From assembly GCA_023678885.1 (NCBI GenBank), contig CM042986.1:1860001-1924000 (forward strand): a stretch of DNA of 64,000 nucleotides, written 5' to 3'. The notes under the pieces were generated by a model. The model saw only the letters and a list, made by a program, of their open reading frames with translations, did no database searches and was not told the DNA's origin. Source of the stretch: Pogostemon cablin. Lineage: Eukaryota; Streptophyta; Magnoliopsida; Lamiales; Lamiaceae. Below are positions 11,101-23,446 of this stretch, one piece after another; within the stretch, counting starts at the first letter, position 1; the number at the start of each line of letters is the position of its first letter. Made by a program: the position numbers and the translations under genes.

Positions 11101-14100
11101 AAGCTTACCAAATACTCCCTCGATTTCACAAAACTTGATGTTTTAGCAAAATATATTTGTTTCAAATTACTTGTTTTTTAAAATTCAAGAAAATATGTAT
11201 GATCTTCCAATATTGCCCTTAATTAGTGTAAAGAAAGAAAATTTGTTTCATGTAATATTGTAATTAATGCGCATTAAATAAGGATAGATTAGTCATTTTA
11301 TAACATTTATTAATTAGCGTGAAATTTTCTAAAAAACCAAGTATTTTGAAACAGAGGGAGTATCATAAAGGCTCAATAATTCCTAGGCTTGCAGAATTTA
11401 ACTACCTGAATATAATTAGACCGTGATTGAACTTGACCTGAGATCAGAGTAATTCTAAGAAGGCACTGGCTGTCAGGCCACCCCACTCCAAATTTGATAA
11501 CATGACAACTGCTTAATATTAGCTAAAATTCAAGGCAATACCCAAAAGCGGACTGCAAAAAGTGAACATAAACAGAATATACTAGAAAAATGCCATATTC
11601 AAACCAAGCATGTGATTACACAAGCAGTAGCGCCCAATATAACTGTAGATTGCAATGGTAAATTAATCACATACAAACAGCCCAGACGCAAATTACCTCT
11701 GAAACCCATTGCCCCAGTATTAATGCAACTTTCCTATGGATGATCCGCATGTTTGGATGATCATTAGTGAGTTCAACAGATAGCGCACCATTGAACCTAC
11801 ATAAAAACGTCAAGGAATGCCCATCTGATAACTTATCAAATAACAAAAGGTTTTAGAGCAAGCAAAGAAGTTTTTCTGACTGTATAAAGAAGCATCAGCA
11901 CATAGAATACAAAAAACAACTATTGCCTGATGCGAACAACCTCATTTAGCACAGGAATGAAGACAAGTTTTCAGGAAGAGATAATAAAGCAGGGCATGCA
12001 TACACTTCAGGCATGTCAATGAATCATAGGCCATAAGACCATACATAATCCTGAGCTAGTCATGACATTACATAAAAGGACTGAGCATTAAACTCGCTGG
12101 AATATCTCATCTAGGTGATCATGACTCTAATATCCCGGAGAGACAAAGAGGAATTAGGAAACTGAAAATAAATAAGTCTAAGTTGGTGAGGACGCTGCTA
12201 AAAGTGACGTCTCTGAAGCATTATATATATTTGCCCACGAAAATGTGCAGAGCATTTATTTGCATAATATGACTGATTTTTTCCAATGCTCGGAAGCATG
12301 AGGTTCTAGCCAATAACCATAAGAATTACCACAGTTACAGATAACAGATAAAAGTGAAAACTCGACACACATTGAGGGAATTGGATAAATATTCAGTTCA
12401 TAAAAAAAGAGCTCACCAGTCCGTAAATCTTAAGTAATTTGAGAGTTCATAATAAACATATGCCGCAGCAGCATAAGCAGCGTCCTTTAGAAGCAACTGC
12501 GGACTTATTTCAGTGACGGAAGAAGGACAACCATTCATAGCCTCTTGTAGAATTGAAACCACGACTGGACTTAACAACTATGCCAAAAAATACCAACAAA
12601 CACAATCAGATCCAGAAATGTAATGTAAAACAGACTGGAAATTTATCCATTATAGAATCAAGAGATCTACTTGGCTGTGATTCTCAAACAAAACAATGTA
12701 TAAGGCTTCAGCACATGGCCTTAATCTTTCCAACCACAAAACGGAATCCTGCTCATGATGAAATGACTCCGGATTCTTGGACCATTCTTCCAGGTCAGAA
12801 GTTGTTAAAACAAAATACCTGCTTAAGAAGGAATAACATCAGTGAGAGGAACAAATAGGGGCGACATCAAACAAAGCATCACATAAAAGTTCCCTTTACT
12901 GAGTCCAAATGCAAGCAATGCCATAACACCCATGACAACGAGGCCAACTAGTCAAACTACTTTGAACAAAATTTGTACATGTAAAATAGTCAATTCCTAA
13001 AGGACTCAAAAATTTTACAGAAGAATTAATTAATCAAAACTATTCGTAATAAATATCACAAATCCAACTGTCTCTAGCCACAATAAAACTTATTTTGAGG
13101 ATGTGTAAAAATTCTACAGAAGATACAAAAACCCCAAGAAATATTACATCACAATTGAATTATATATATAATTACACTCTGCACCACACATCAGGAAAAA
13201 GAATATTTGATATATTTTTTTCTCAGTTATCTTTAGGGGAAAATAAACTTTTACAATTTTACAGACAAGCTAGTTGGTGATGCATTTTTTTAATACCAAG
13301 TCAAGTCATAAGAGAGATTAGCATGATGGACGAGTTCTGCAGAGACCAGTTCCTGGAAATACCCTTAGTATGATTTAACATTGATTTTCAATACAAGATA
13401 TTATTCAGCATCCAGATAACTTCAACTTACCTCCTAATCAATACGTTGCATAATAGCACAACTCGCTCACTAGGCAGAAGAGAAGCCAAGATGCCAGAAA
13501 CTGCAATAGATACATTTTTCTTCATATCCTGAAGGGAAACTCGTTTTTCACCCATAACACGACCAGTCATGAATTGCTTGTATTCTTTATTTTCAAGGAC
13601 AGACTTCATCACCAACATACATTGGATCAAGAATTCGTCAAATGAAGATACATCTGGCTCGGGATTTGTTATTTTATTTAAGCAAAAGTCGACAACTGGC
13701 CCAATGACACTTTGGTCACCAAAAGAGTAAGGATGTCTTTGCTGAAATGCTATTAAAATCTTCATCAATTTAGTGCAAGCCTTCTTCAGGAACTCCCAAA
13801 ATTTTGGATGTCTCTCTTGAAAAGGTGAATCTGCATAATTTGTCAATCAGGTAAGTTTAAAGATCCAGAAAAACCAGAAACTTTTACAACATTAATAAAC
13901 ACAATTCCTAAATTAACTCATCTTTGAAATGAGCTGCATGAAAAAATTCAGCCATCTGAAGATGGAAAAGAAAAGATTAACAAAAATCAATTACAAAGCT
14001 TCTCAAGTTTATTCCTTATAATGTGCAAAATAATAAATCCATCTGAATAAGACACAACAATGAATGATAACAATAATGCTACGCAAGAATCAAGGAACAT

Positions 14101-16417
14101 GCCAAATAAAAAAAATCCAGAAATCCTATGAAAATTAATCAAATCAGAAAATAGTAACAGAAAGCTTACAGTATGGCAGAAATGTTTGGACAGCATTCAA
14201 CATAACAGGACAGACCGTCTTTACAGGTAGCACCTCCTGAAATGCAATAAAACTCGTTAATGCCCCAACTTGAAAACAGCCATCAGATAGGAAAAGGAGC
14301 CACTCGGGTGACGAAGATGTTGAAGAAGTTGCACGCTGAAAAATAGGCAAAACCAAAACTTTACCTGTATAGAGTGTGAATCACCAGGGAAACCAGATAT
14401 TATGAGTTGACGTATTATCTTTGAGCATAGGAACCATCTTTCACAAGACAAGTAAATATCATCATGATTTAGCTCTGGACCATTTTGTGCTAGCACCGAA
14501 AAACCATGCATTATTTTCTGCACATCAGTTTGCCATAGGTGCCAGCTGTAATCAAAGAATTGAGATGCTATCTGCCAAATGAACACAACCAGTGAACAAA
14601 AAACTCATTCTACAATAAAATCAGAAGTGTGCAACACAACAGAGAAATTAACATGGTGAAAGAACAGTCTTGATGATTAAACTGCTTCCCCCCACCCCCA
14701 CCCCAAAATCATCCTTGAGATAAGAAAAAACATGTGCACTAAGGGTGTATACTAACTAAATACCCAGTAGACTCACAAAGAGAAAAGATCAAATCACCAT
14801 AGGTACTTCCTTTCTGACAATACTTTTCAGTGTGCATGTTACAGGGACCTCAAACATCAAACTCATCGTAGCTCTGACTTTATCATTTATCTAATGAAAA
14901 TTTCAGCATCAACAAGTAGGAATATACACAAGGAAAAAGCAGTACACACCTCAGCATATGTCCTCTGATCAGAAGTAAGACGTTTGGTTGACAACTCCTT
15001 TAAAGTCCGGAAAAGAATCAAGAATATTCTATGTGATGTTAATGTATCAGCCGACTGCAGCTGTTGTGCTAACACAGAAAGTAAATCTGGCCTGTATGCA
15101 GAAAAAAAAATCAGTAGCAGAACACAATCTGGTGATAGATAAAAATTGCATACACTCATGCAATAGTTGATTACAATTAACACATCACAGTCAATGCCTT
15201 AAAAAGAATGGTAAGTTAACTTCATTATTCCTTTTTGCTATAGTGTTGGCCCTATTGACATACAATAATCTACCCCTTATGACTGTGCATGTGGAATATA
15301 ATAAGTGGTGCTAAAATGACGCCAAATTGAAACCCTCCAAATCCTATCCAAGAACATAGATTCCAATTCAAATGCGACCTTCTCTAAACTTTTAAGAAGT
15401 TCCATCAGAACTCAAAGAAACCAGCATTTTACCTCTTCTCACATCAGATTACCGGTCAAAGTTTGACTCTCCTGGTTAGATATGCACATTTCAGAAAGTT
15501 TGACTCTCCTGGTTAGATATGCACATTTCAGGATCAGGCCTATCTAGTTCAAACTCAGACAGCAGAATGTATCAATCTCATTTCAATTTTTTTAGAATAA
15601 GGCTTCTCACTTAAGCTACTTGTTTATATAGATCAGAGTTAAACCAAGCTATCAAAGATATGGATTGAGAGTAATATGAAAACAAAGTTTCACCATCCCT
15701 TAGAGAAATTTTATTGCGAGATAGATCGGTCGTTGGCTAAAGCACTAATTAGTAAACCTGTTTAGATGAGGTACCAAGGCTACAACCAATATAGGCATAA
15801 TATTAGAGTCTTAAGTGTCTAACTACTGAAAAGGTAGCTACTGTATACCTGTGTTACATCGAGCCTATTTATAATTAAACATTTTTTCCTTGAAACATGC
15901 CTTGGGGGATTAACTTAGTAAACAAGGCAATTAAAGCGCAGATAATCATTTAATAGATTCTAATAGTTGCGCATCGAAGACAGAAAAGCTTACCATTCCT
16001 TTGGGTAGTCTATGCGAGCTATTTTCGAGATCAGAACAGCCAAAGTAAGAGCAATCTGCAACATAAGCACATTTATAAAGAATAGGACCAAAAAGAAACT
16101 CGGATGGAAACAACAGAATCACATACAAAAGCAGCAAAAGTAAATATGATGCAGAACTTTTAGCAAGCCAGGAAATCACAGTTGAATAGTTCAACTAAAC
16201 TGTGTTGCAACGGACTGACTAATAAGTTACTAACTAATCTGCATCCATTAACAGAAGCACTACCTGATAATTTTCTTCTCGTAAGTGTGACGGTAACTTT
16301 TTCCTTAGATGTAATTTTTCTTCATTGCTTATACCCCTGCAAATATGTTTTCATAGTCAGATCTAGCAACATTATATAAATATCTACCACGAAGATATAA
16401 AACTACAAAAAATAACT

Positions 16418-16448
<31 letters not shown>

Positions 16449-17359
16449 GGTTGTGGAAACTCTGGATTATCAAAATATCACATCAAAACTCCCTAAAGAA
16501 CTTCTACAGATGCTAAGATATAAGAATAAAACTTTGGAATGCACACTCTAGTTGCAAGAATTATCTTCATCCACCTTCATCCACTTTAAGGAGCTCAGGC
16601 ACTCTTCCTGTCAATGATAGCTTCAAAAGATAATACCACATTGGTTGGGGTCATAATTTTTGGGGCATGTTTTTCATTTAGATTATTTGGCACAAAGATC
16701 TTTCCATAATGATGATTTTCACAGCTATAGATAATGACTATGCTTATTTATATTCCATGTTTCTATCAGACCAAATGTTAACAAGATTTGGCAAAGTAAA
16801 AGAGGCGGGTTTCATTTGGCAAATTCCCTTTTCTTAAGAGTCTCATTGCAGAACCTAAAGAGATATCGCACTCTAATATTTTGTGCTACTGGAAATACGA
16901 TCAAAATGTAGTTACCACTAAAAATGAGACTGGGTTGGGTACCTACAAGGCAAATAAAATAATATACCAACTTCATTATTACAAGAGCATAACAAATAAG
17001 TGGAACATGAGAGCACTAACGTTGAATCCCGCCGGTTCCTCCAATATCGACTGATGCTATTCTTAAAATATACAGAAGCCAATAATCTCACATCCGTTTG
17101 TGATGCTAAATCTTTAGCTGTTATCACTTCCTGTATATGGCAATAATATCTCGTCAAACAAGTCCACTCACAAATTCACAAACAATTAAGATGAACATAA
17201 TAGCAATCACTTCAATACCAAAAGGCAAGAGCAGAAACCAGGTCTGCTTTCATATTGGGCAAGAGCATCAGTCGCTGGTTTCAGCACATTTACGTCGTTG
17301 CTCAATGAATTAGTGAGCAGTGTGTATATAGTGGGCAAGTCCGATACCGAGAGCGCCAT
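5869..17359 (-). CDS. IPO11: Importin-11-like nuclear transport receptor (importin-beta family), 23 exons, frameshift in last exon
   Basis: A karyopherin-beta that carries cargo through nuclear pores in a Ran-GTP-dependent way. Exons in transcript order: 17359-17219, 17130-17021, 16336-16264, 16055-15994, 15091-14950, 14571-14365, 14236-14170, 13830-13431, 12818-12671, 12577-12417, 11796-11697, 10300-10226, 10142-10008, 8773-8684, 8518-8342, 8228-8124, 8030-7872, 7604-7560, 7482-7261, 6821-6715, 6619-6563, 6486-6426, 6031-5869. All have GT-AG borders, and exons 1-22 give 948 residues in frame. The N-terminal importin-beta domain is recognisable (VDVRLLASVYFKNS type), followed by HEAT-like helices. 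Full length would be about 1001 residues, as in plant relatives. In the last exon an A-run at 6000-6003 shifts the frame after IKFSDPISQI: the conserved C terminus (NLQTCSVLHGE...) continues in another frame, and translation as written stops at 5921-5923. A sequence error is the likeliest reason. Confidence 0.93.
6129..6150. repeat. Poly-G tract (importin-11 last intron)
   Basis: Twenty-two bases that are all G except one C. The tract is in the intron before the last exon, so the transcript carries a C-tract. Confidence 0.9.
8083..8115. repeat. Poly-A tract in importin-11 intron
   Basis: A run of about 33 A on the plus strand (poly-T in the transcript). It sits just downstream of an acceptor-side pyrimidine stretch on the minus strand. 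Confidence 0.85.
11113..11362. mobile_element. Stowaway-like MITE in importin-11 intron
   Basis: About 250 bp. The left end is TACTCCCTCGATTTCACAAA and the right end in reverse complement is TACTCCCTCTGTTTCAAAAT. They form imperfect terminal inverted repeats of about 25 bp flanked by TA, the Stowaway (Tc1/mariner-type) signature. It is non-coding and lies in the intron between exons 11 and 12. Confidence 0.8.
15458..15531. repeat. Perfect 37-bp tandem duplication in importin-11 intron
   Basis: Two identical copies, 15458-15494 and 15495-15531, each beginning AAAGTTTGACTCTCCTGG. Confidence 0.9.
16417..16450. repeat. T11-G23 homopolymer junction in importin-11 intron
   Basis: Eleven T followed by 23 consecutive G. 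It is intronic; the transcript carries C23A11. Such a tract is prone to length error in assembly and to slippage. Confidence 0.9.
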
Positions 17360-18123
17360 TTGTTTCCTTTATCAATCAATATATATGTATATCAATACCA
17401 GGAACAAAAGTATTCGAAACGCCCACTCTATCTATGCGTAAAACATAGGTATGTATAAAGGTTTTGGATCGACGGTTTGACTCGCAAATGTAAAATTCTT
17501 GCAGTGTTTGGAGAATGGATAAAAATTCAAGCGTTTCAATAACTCGATAATTGAGGCGGCGGACGGTGGCGGAGCTGAGAGTTCGAAATTTCCGGCGAAG
17601 GGTTAGGGCGGTGGTGGGGCGTAGGAAAGGTAAATTTAATTTCCTACTAAAGGTGTGACCTGGAACGGAATGAGCTGTAATCATTGTCAGCGGTTTCTCT
17701 TGGGCTTTTATACCCCTCTACTTGACATTTTGGAGTTGGAGTCCATTTATGTAAATTTATTTATTTATTTATGAATATTTTTAAGACCCCAAATATAAAT
17801 TAATTATCATTAAAAATAAGTTTATTTAACGTTTTGATTTAAAATATACTCCTCCATCCCCATAAGGTTTAAAAATTTCTATCTTGGCCTTCTACCAAAA
17901 TATTACATTTTTCTTTTATAGTAAATAAAATCCGCACAAAATAATTATATTTTTATGGGATCCACTTACAAGATAGAACTTCTCATGTCCATTACTAATA
18001 GTATATATATTCATTTTATTATTTTTGATAGTCCATTCTTAGTAAATCAACTTTCTCTTTTAATATATATGGACCATGTTAAAATAGAGGATTCACACCC
18101 TTCACAGATACAATTATCCACTA

Positions 18124-18242
18124 CACATAAAATAATAATACTCCTTAATTCACATAAAATAATAATACTCCTTAATTCACGTGAAAAAGCAAATGTACAC
18201 ATAAAACAATAATATTAATTAATTCACGTGAAAAAGCAAATG
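18124..18242. repeat. 27-bp tandem duplication and a related repeat
   Basis: A 27-bp unit (CACATAAAATAATAATACTC...) occurs at 18124-18150 and 18151-18177. The adjacent segment CACGTGAAAAAGCAAATG appears at about 18178 and again at about 18225. Confidence 0.8.
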
Positions 18243-18283
18243 AATACATTAACAATGAACGGTGAGAGTATAAAAAAATAGCG

Positions 18284-18490
18284 CATGGTCCTACTTTATG
18301 CTAAAATGGACGGGTTGGAATAATTGGACGAATGGCCCAACTTCATTCTAAAATGGACGGGTTTGGGGTGATTGGGCTTTTAAAGAAGAAAACAATGGAT
18401 CTAATTACCTGAAAATTGCTACTAATAATTGAATAAGGAACGTATGGCCCAACTTTATGCTAAAATGGACGGGTTGGGATGATTGGGCTT
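18284..18490. repeat. Three dispersed copies of a roughly 47-bp unit
   Basis: The unit, roughly GGCCCAACTTTATGCTAAAA then TGGACGGGTTGGGATGATTG, appears at about 18284-18330, 18332-18378 and 18443-18490. The last two are also followed by the same GCTTTTAAAGAAGAAAACAA block. Confidence 0.8.
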
Positions 18491-18848
18491 TTAAAGAAGA
18501 AAACAATGAATCGGCCCAACTTTTAATTTTCATTTTATCACGTTGGGGAATCTACCTAAGCACACTTTTGGAAAGAAAAAAAGCACCCTTAATTCAGACA
18601 TTGTATTTCTTATAGATAATAAAGTGATAAACCCACAAGTTCGATCAAATAGACATATTAAGATTTTTGTAGTATTATGGTTATCAATTATCATTAACAC
18701 GTGATTAACATTAATGAGATTGCAAATTACATGATATAATCTTGACTTAGTAAGATTAAGAACATTGTATTGTAACGTCGCTTTTCGCAATAATATAGGG
18801 ACTCTCGAATTCTATTGGCTGAAATCTCGTGGAGCCCTTGTCGGTGCG

Positions 18849-18863
18849 CCACGTGTGACGTAC
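18849..18863 (+). promoter_or_regulatory. G-box/ACGT bZIP cluster in ERDJ3A promoter
   Basis: CCACGTGTGACGTAC lies about 140 bp before the ERDJ3A start codon. It combines a G-box (CACGTG) with a TGACGT core. Plant ER-stress bZIPs such as bZIP28 and bZIP60 bind ACGT-core elements, so unfolded-protein-response control is plausible but unproven. Confidence 0.4.
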
Positions 18864-19000
18864 AGATGAAGGCTCTGGAATTTTCCCCCACCTATGAAAT
18901 TTATTAATTGCCAACCTCCTCACCGCCAATAAAGCTCTGAATTTGAAAAAACCGCTCAAAACGAAACGAAATTTTTTTGCAAAGATTTCCGGATTCAAAC

Positions 19001-22000
19001 ATGACAAAGCGAATTGCATCATCGTTGATTCTCGTGGGATTTTTGTTTATTTTTCTCGTAGAATCGAAATCACTCGACCCCTACAAGGTAACGCTTGTCA
19101 TCCCAAACCGCGATATCTTTTCTGTTAAAGCTATTCTTTTTTGAAATTCTGTACTGTTTTTCATAATTAATCAAACAATGTTTAAGTAGGATAATAGAGT
19201 GTTGATTTAGTTTATCATATTTTCTTGAGTATTGAAAAATTTCCATTGAATGCGAGAAAAGTAATTGGTATTTATCTGTGTTAATAAAGTCATTGTGGTC
19301 TGGAAACTGTTCTGTGCCCTGGTTCTCGATTTAGATTGAGAAATCATTCAAGTGTAAGCGGGAGCTGAGAGCTGTGGGAATTTAGGTTAAAATCTGTCAT
19401 ACTATGTTAGAATGGATTTTTTCCCTTGACCCTATTATACAATATTGATCCTCATAAGAGGTTATTGTAAATTTGTAATGCCAGTGGTGTTAAGAATTAG
19501 GAAGGGAAGATTACATAATGCAGTTTTTTCTTGAGTTGGGTGGGTAGGGGAGACGTGATTCGTGAAAAACCTTGGTATTGCACCTTTTGTACAATGCCCT
19601 GGAGACGTGATTCGTGAAAAACTTTGGTATTGCACCTTTTGTACAATGCCCTGGAGACGTGATTCGTGAAAAACCTTGGTATTGCACCTTTTGTATAATT
19701 CTTTTTAGGCATTGTAGTGATGTGTCAGATTAGATATTTATGTTGTAATTTAAAACATGAGAATGAGATTGCACAATATAGAGGGAGATCGTTCTCCCTG
19801 TTGTTAGTGTAAGTTTTTGAACAAGAGCAAGATATGTTCCCTGATTGGTTTTCGGGTCTTCGCAGTAGTTGAGAACTCATGAGTGAATTATTATTTTTAT
19901 AAGATGATTGTTTTAGTATTGATAAATAAGTGAAGGAAGATCTGGTGGTTTCTATCTATGCAGAGTGGCTGATAATTCCACACCATGCCTTTCGGTTTAC
20001 TTTGTTATTTTTTAATGTATGCTGCTGCATTGAATGATTGTTGTTTACTAATAATGTCTTAGCTGCTAACTGGTATATTTTTTTGAATCAGGTTCTTGGG
20101 GTCGATAAGAATGCAAGTCAACGTGAAATTCAGAAAGCCTTTCACAAGTATGTATTCTGCACAAGATGGCATTATATTTGCAAAATTGACGCCTTGTTCT
20201 TTCTTAACTAATCCTTCATGCATGTGTTTGGCAGGCTATCACTTCAATATCATCCTGACAAAAACAAGAGTAAGGGTGCCCAGGCAAAATTCTCAGAGAT
20301 CAAGTATAGACACATATCTTTCAGACTAAGCTTCTGAACAAAGAGAGTGTGTTGGGGTTAGTGGTTGTATAAATTTTTAATATTGGGTGGGGTTGCCAAT
20401 TGATTTCCCCAATGGTATGTATTACTATTGACGAGCACGCAGCCGTATAAAGGTCACAGTCCCCCAACAGAAGAGTGAAAAAACTGTAGAAGTGAATGTA
20501 GCCCCAGTATCTGGTACACTGAAGTGTGTATCCAAGTTTAACTCATTCTTATTACATGATTTGGAAGTAAAATTCTCATCCCTCTGGTTTGTAGAATCTC
20601 TGTAGACCTGAAGCAATACAGACGAGAGAGTTCTTGATATAGAGCTCCTTATACCCTGAAGCTGGATGATTTATTAATTCATCTTAGTTTTTTATAATTA
20701 CGTGGATGCTACTTTGAGATAGTTAGAATATTTACTTGACTTGACTTGATTGATTTAAGATTTTTTTTTTTTGGATATCTTATTGTTTGGATGTCAAGAT
20801 GCTCATAACATAATTTGTGCATCTCTGAATAGGAGTAGAGATGCTAATTTCTGTTTGGATTGCATTCTGTTTTTTCAGATATTGAATCTTGGTCTTTTCA
20901 AATCATTGTAAACTTGTAATGATTTTAATTACTTTGTTTAATTGTGCGCAGCATATGACATCTTATCTAATGAACAGAAGAGGAAGAATTATGATCTGTA
21001 TGGAGATGAGAGAGGTAATCCTGGATTTGATGGTGGCAACTCTGGAGAGCATGGTGGATATTCCTATTTCACCAGTGGTGTACCAGGACAAAGTGGCTTC
21101 AGTTTCAGGCCTGGTGAATGGCAGAATATGGGTGGACAGGGAAGTTCAAAATCATTCTCATTTTCTTTTGGAGGTCCTGGTTTGGGCAAGCAAGGCTCAT
21201 CTGGTTTTGGCTTTGATGATATTTTCTAATTTTTTTGGTGGTGGAATGGTGTAGGGAGTCAGTTTGGTGGTTCAGGTGGCTCAGGCAGGTCACAGAGTAG
21301 ACATTCTGCTAAAAGCATACCATCTGTAAACACACAGCTGTATAGAAAAGAAATAGTTGATAGTGGGATGACTTGGCTGCTACTAGTTTATGCATCAAAC
21401 CATCAAGGGTTTCAATATTATCAGTCTGTCATCGAGGAAGTTGCCACCTCACTTCAGGGAGCAATGAAGGTATCCATCATTATTAACTGCACAAAGTTAT
21501 GTGCTTTGATAATTTTAGTGTGCTAAATGTTGTGAGTGCTTTTATACAGGTTGGAAGCATAAATTGTGGATCTGAGACATCCTTGTGCAAAGAGCTTGGT
21601 GTATATCCTCCTAGTGAACCAAGAATCTTGGCACACTCGTATGCATCTGGTGAGAAGGGTTCATTGGTGGAATATGGTGGTGATTTGGACGTGAAATCCC
21701 TGAAAAGTTTTTGTCAAGATAATCTTCCCAGATTTTCAAAACGAGTCAAGTTGGATAATTTCGACCCAGCATCTAAAGCACAAAAATTACCCATGGTGTT
21801 ACTTCTGTCTACAAAGAAAAACACTCCTGTTATTTGGCGAGTTCTTAGTGGCTTGTATTGCAATCGTTTCGTATTCTACGATGTGGAGGTATTCAACATA
21901 TAACTAGAGATCTTTTTTCCAGTCTACTTTCAGTTTAAATCATTTTTATTTCAAAACTCTGTTTATCGGATGGTTCTCTGCTTCTTTTTCATCGCAAACT

Positions 22001-23216
22001 ATATGATGGGATATTTTAATTTGGCAAATATCTTTCTTAATATTGTGTCTGCAATGCTAACCTTTGGATATTTTAGGTTCATGACATCTCAGATCCATCT
22101 GTGAGAAATTTGGGTGTAAATTCACTTCCAGCTATGGTTGGTTGGCTATCAGATGGGGAGAAACACGTTCTGAAATCCGGTGTATCTGTGAAAGACCTTA
22201 AATCTGCGATTGAAGAGCTCAGTGGCTTGCTTGACAATTTTGAGAAAAAGAATAAGAAGGCCACTTCGTCCAAAAATGATCACAGTGACTCGGGAGCAAA
22301 TATACCATTGCTTACAGCATCAAATTTTGACAACATCTGCGGTGAGAAATTTCCAGTTTGCTTGATTGGTGTCTTCAAGTCCTCAACAACGCGGGACAAG
22401 TTACAAAAGATAATGCAATCTGTAAGTGCATTATTTCCCTGAACTTGATGCAAAAATCTTATTTCCTTGGATTGGAAAGAAGATATCAACTAAAAAAAAA
22501 AAAAAGCTTTCCGGCTGCTTTCGATATGGGGATTTGATCCACCTATATTGGACTGAACCCCATATCCACTTAAATCACTAAAAATATTAGCTCAAATTGA
22601 GGGTTACGGTGCTCGAATTCATATCAATCGAACAACCACCAATTGATTTAATCCATTATCCCATCCTTAGGTCCAACTTTAAATTCAGATATTTAAGGTC
22701 CTAGTGATGCTTTTATGGAGTAATAAAGGCTTCTTTCTTCTGATCAAGATATGATCCTAGTTTCAGAACTGTGGTAATCATGTAGCTGATTCTTGACTGT
22801 TTATGTTTCTGGATTTAATATATTAACTTTAATGGCTTTCCCTTGCCATCATCAGCAACAATATATAACTTTAATGTTTATGGATTTAATAATATTGAGC
22901 TCTGATCAAACATTGTGCCGTTATTTAGGTGTCCCAGAAATCATACTCTAGACGACCAAGTTCAGCCTTCGGTTCAAGGGACTCGATTTCATATGCTCTG
23001 TTAGATGCATCAAAGCAGCAGTCTTTCTTAAATGCCCTGGACAAATCAGGGTTCAAGTCATCCAACACATTCTTGGTGGCGTACAAACCGAAGAGAGGAA
23101 CATATGCCGTGCCTCATGATGAAGTAACCGAAGAAGCAGTAGAGAGTTTTATAAGTTCAGTGCTCAACGGAGACGTGCAGTTTTCTAAGACAAGAAGTAA
23201 GCCTACACTGAAGTAA
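19001..23216 (+). CDS. ERDJ3A: ERDJ3A/TMS1-like ER-lumen J-domain protein (reading-frame problems in exon 4)
   Basis: A co-chaperone that stimulates BiP (Hsp70) in the ER; the Arabidopsis relative is needed for pollen-tube growth at high temperature. Exons: 19001-19087, 20092-20147, 20235-20303, about 20952-21469, 21550-21888, 22077-22421, 22929-23216 (TAA). Seen: a signal peptide at residues 1-23 (SSLILVGFLFIFLVES core), a J domain with HPD at residues 54-56, a Gly/Phe/Ser-rich linker (SFSFSFGGPG), then thioredoxin-like segments without a CxxC motif. Exon 3 ends in phase 2 (ATC AA), but exon 4 after the only nearby AG (20951) needs phase 1. An in-frame TAA at 21227-21229 interrupts DDIF, and the expected SNFFGGGM is read in the +1 frame. 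Exons 5-7 are clean. Either it is a real gene with sequence errors or an early pseudogene. Confidence 0.88.
19549..19698. repeat. Three tandem copies of a 52-bp unit in ERDJ3A intron 1
   Basis: Units start at 19549, 19601 and 19653, each beginning GGAGACGTGATTCGTGAAAA. They are nearly identical; the second has one base change and the third diverges only at its end. The repeat also yields an open minus-strand frame that should not be taken as a gene. Confidence 0.92.
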
Positions 23217-23446
23217 CGTTTTCTGGGCGACCTTATACATCTTTTATGTTGTGTATACGAATACATGTAAATAAATTATTATCAGGCCATTACTCCTAAT
23301 TCACTCTGATAGATAGATTAGTTAGGCAAAATTCTGCTTGATGAAATGCCTAATCACTTGAAATTGTGGTGTGGGCCGTGAAGAGTGGAAATGTTGAGTA
23401 TTTGCGGGAATTTTCTTGATTGATTTTTTTTTTTTTGGCAAAAAAT

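Larger units (their letters stand above)
17360..19000. other. Divergent intergenic region between importin-11 and ERDJ3A
   Basis: It contains the importin-11 5' UTR and promoter (about 17360-17700), a decayed MITE-like AT-rich stretch (17850-18270), two tandem-repeat patches (18124-18242 and 18284-18490), and the ERDJ3A promoter (about 18780-19000). No protein-coding gene is seen. Confidence 0.6.

Noticed and set aside
17848..18271. Possible MITE with ends TATACTCCTCCATCC and GGTGAGAGTATA
   Set aside because: The inverted repeats match too poorly; only noted as AT-rich filler.
18812..18835. ATTGG-N9-CGTGG resembling an ER stress element
   Set aside because: The two halves are in the wrong order for the CCAAT-N9-CCACG consensus on either strand.
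19497..19712. Minus-strand frame with a repeated peptide
   Set aside because: Produced by the 52-bp tandem repeats in an intron (52 is not a multiple of three; the open frame is fortuitous).
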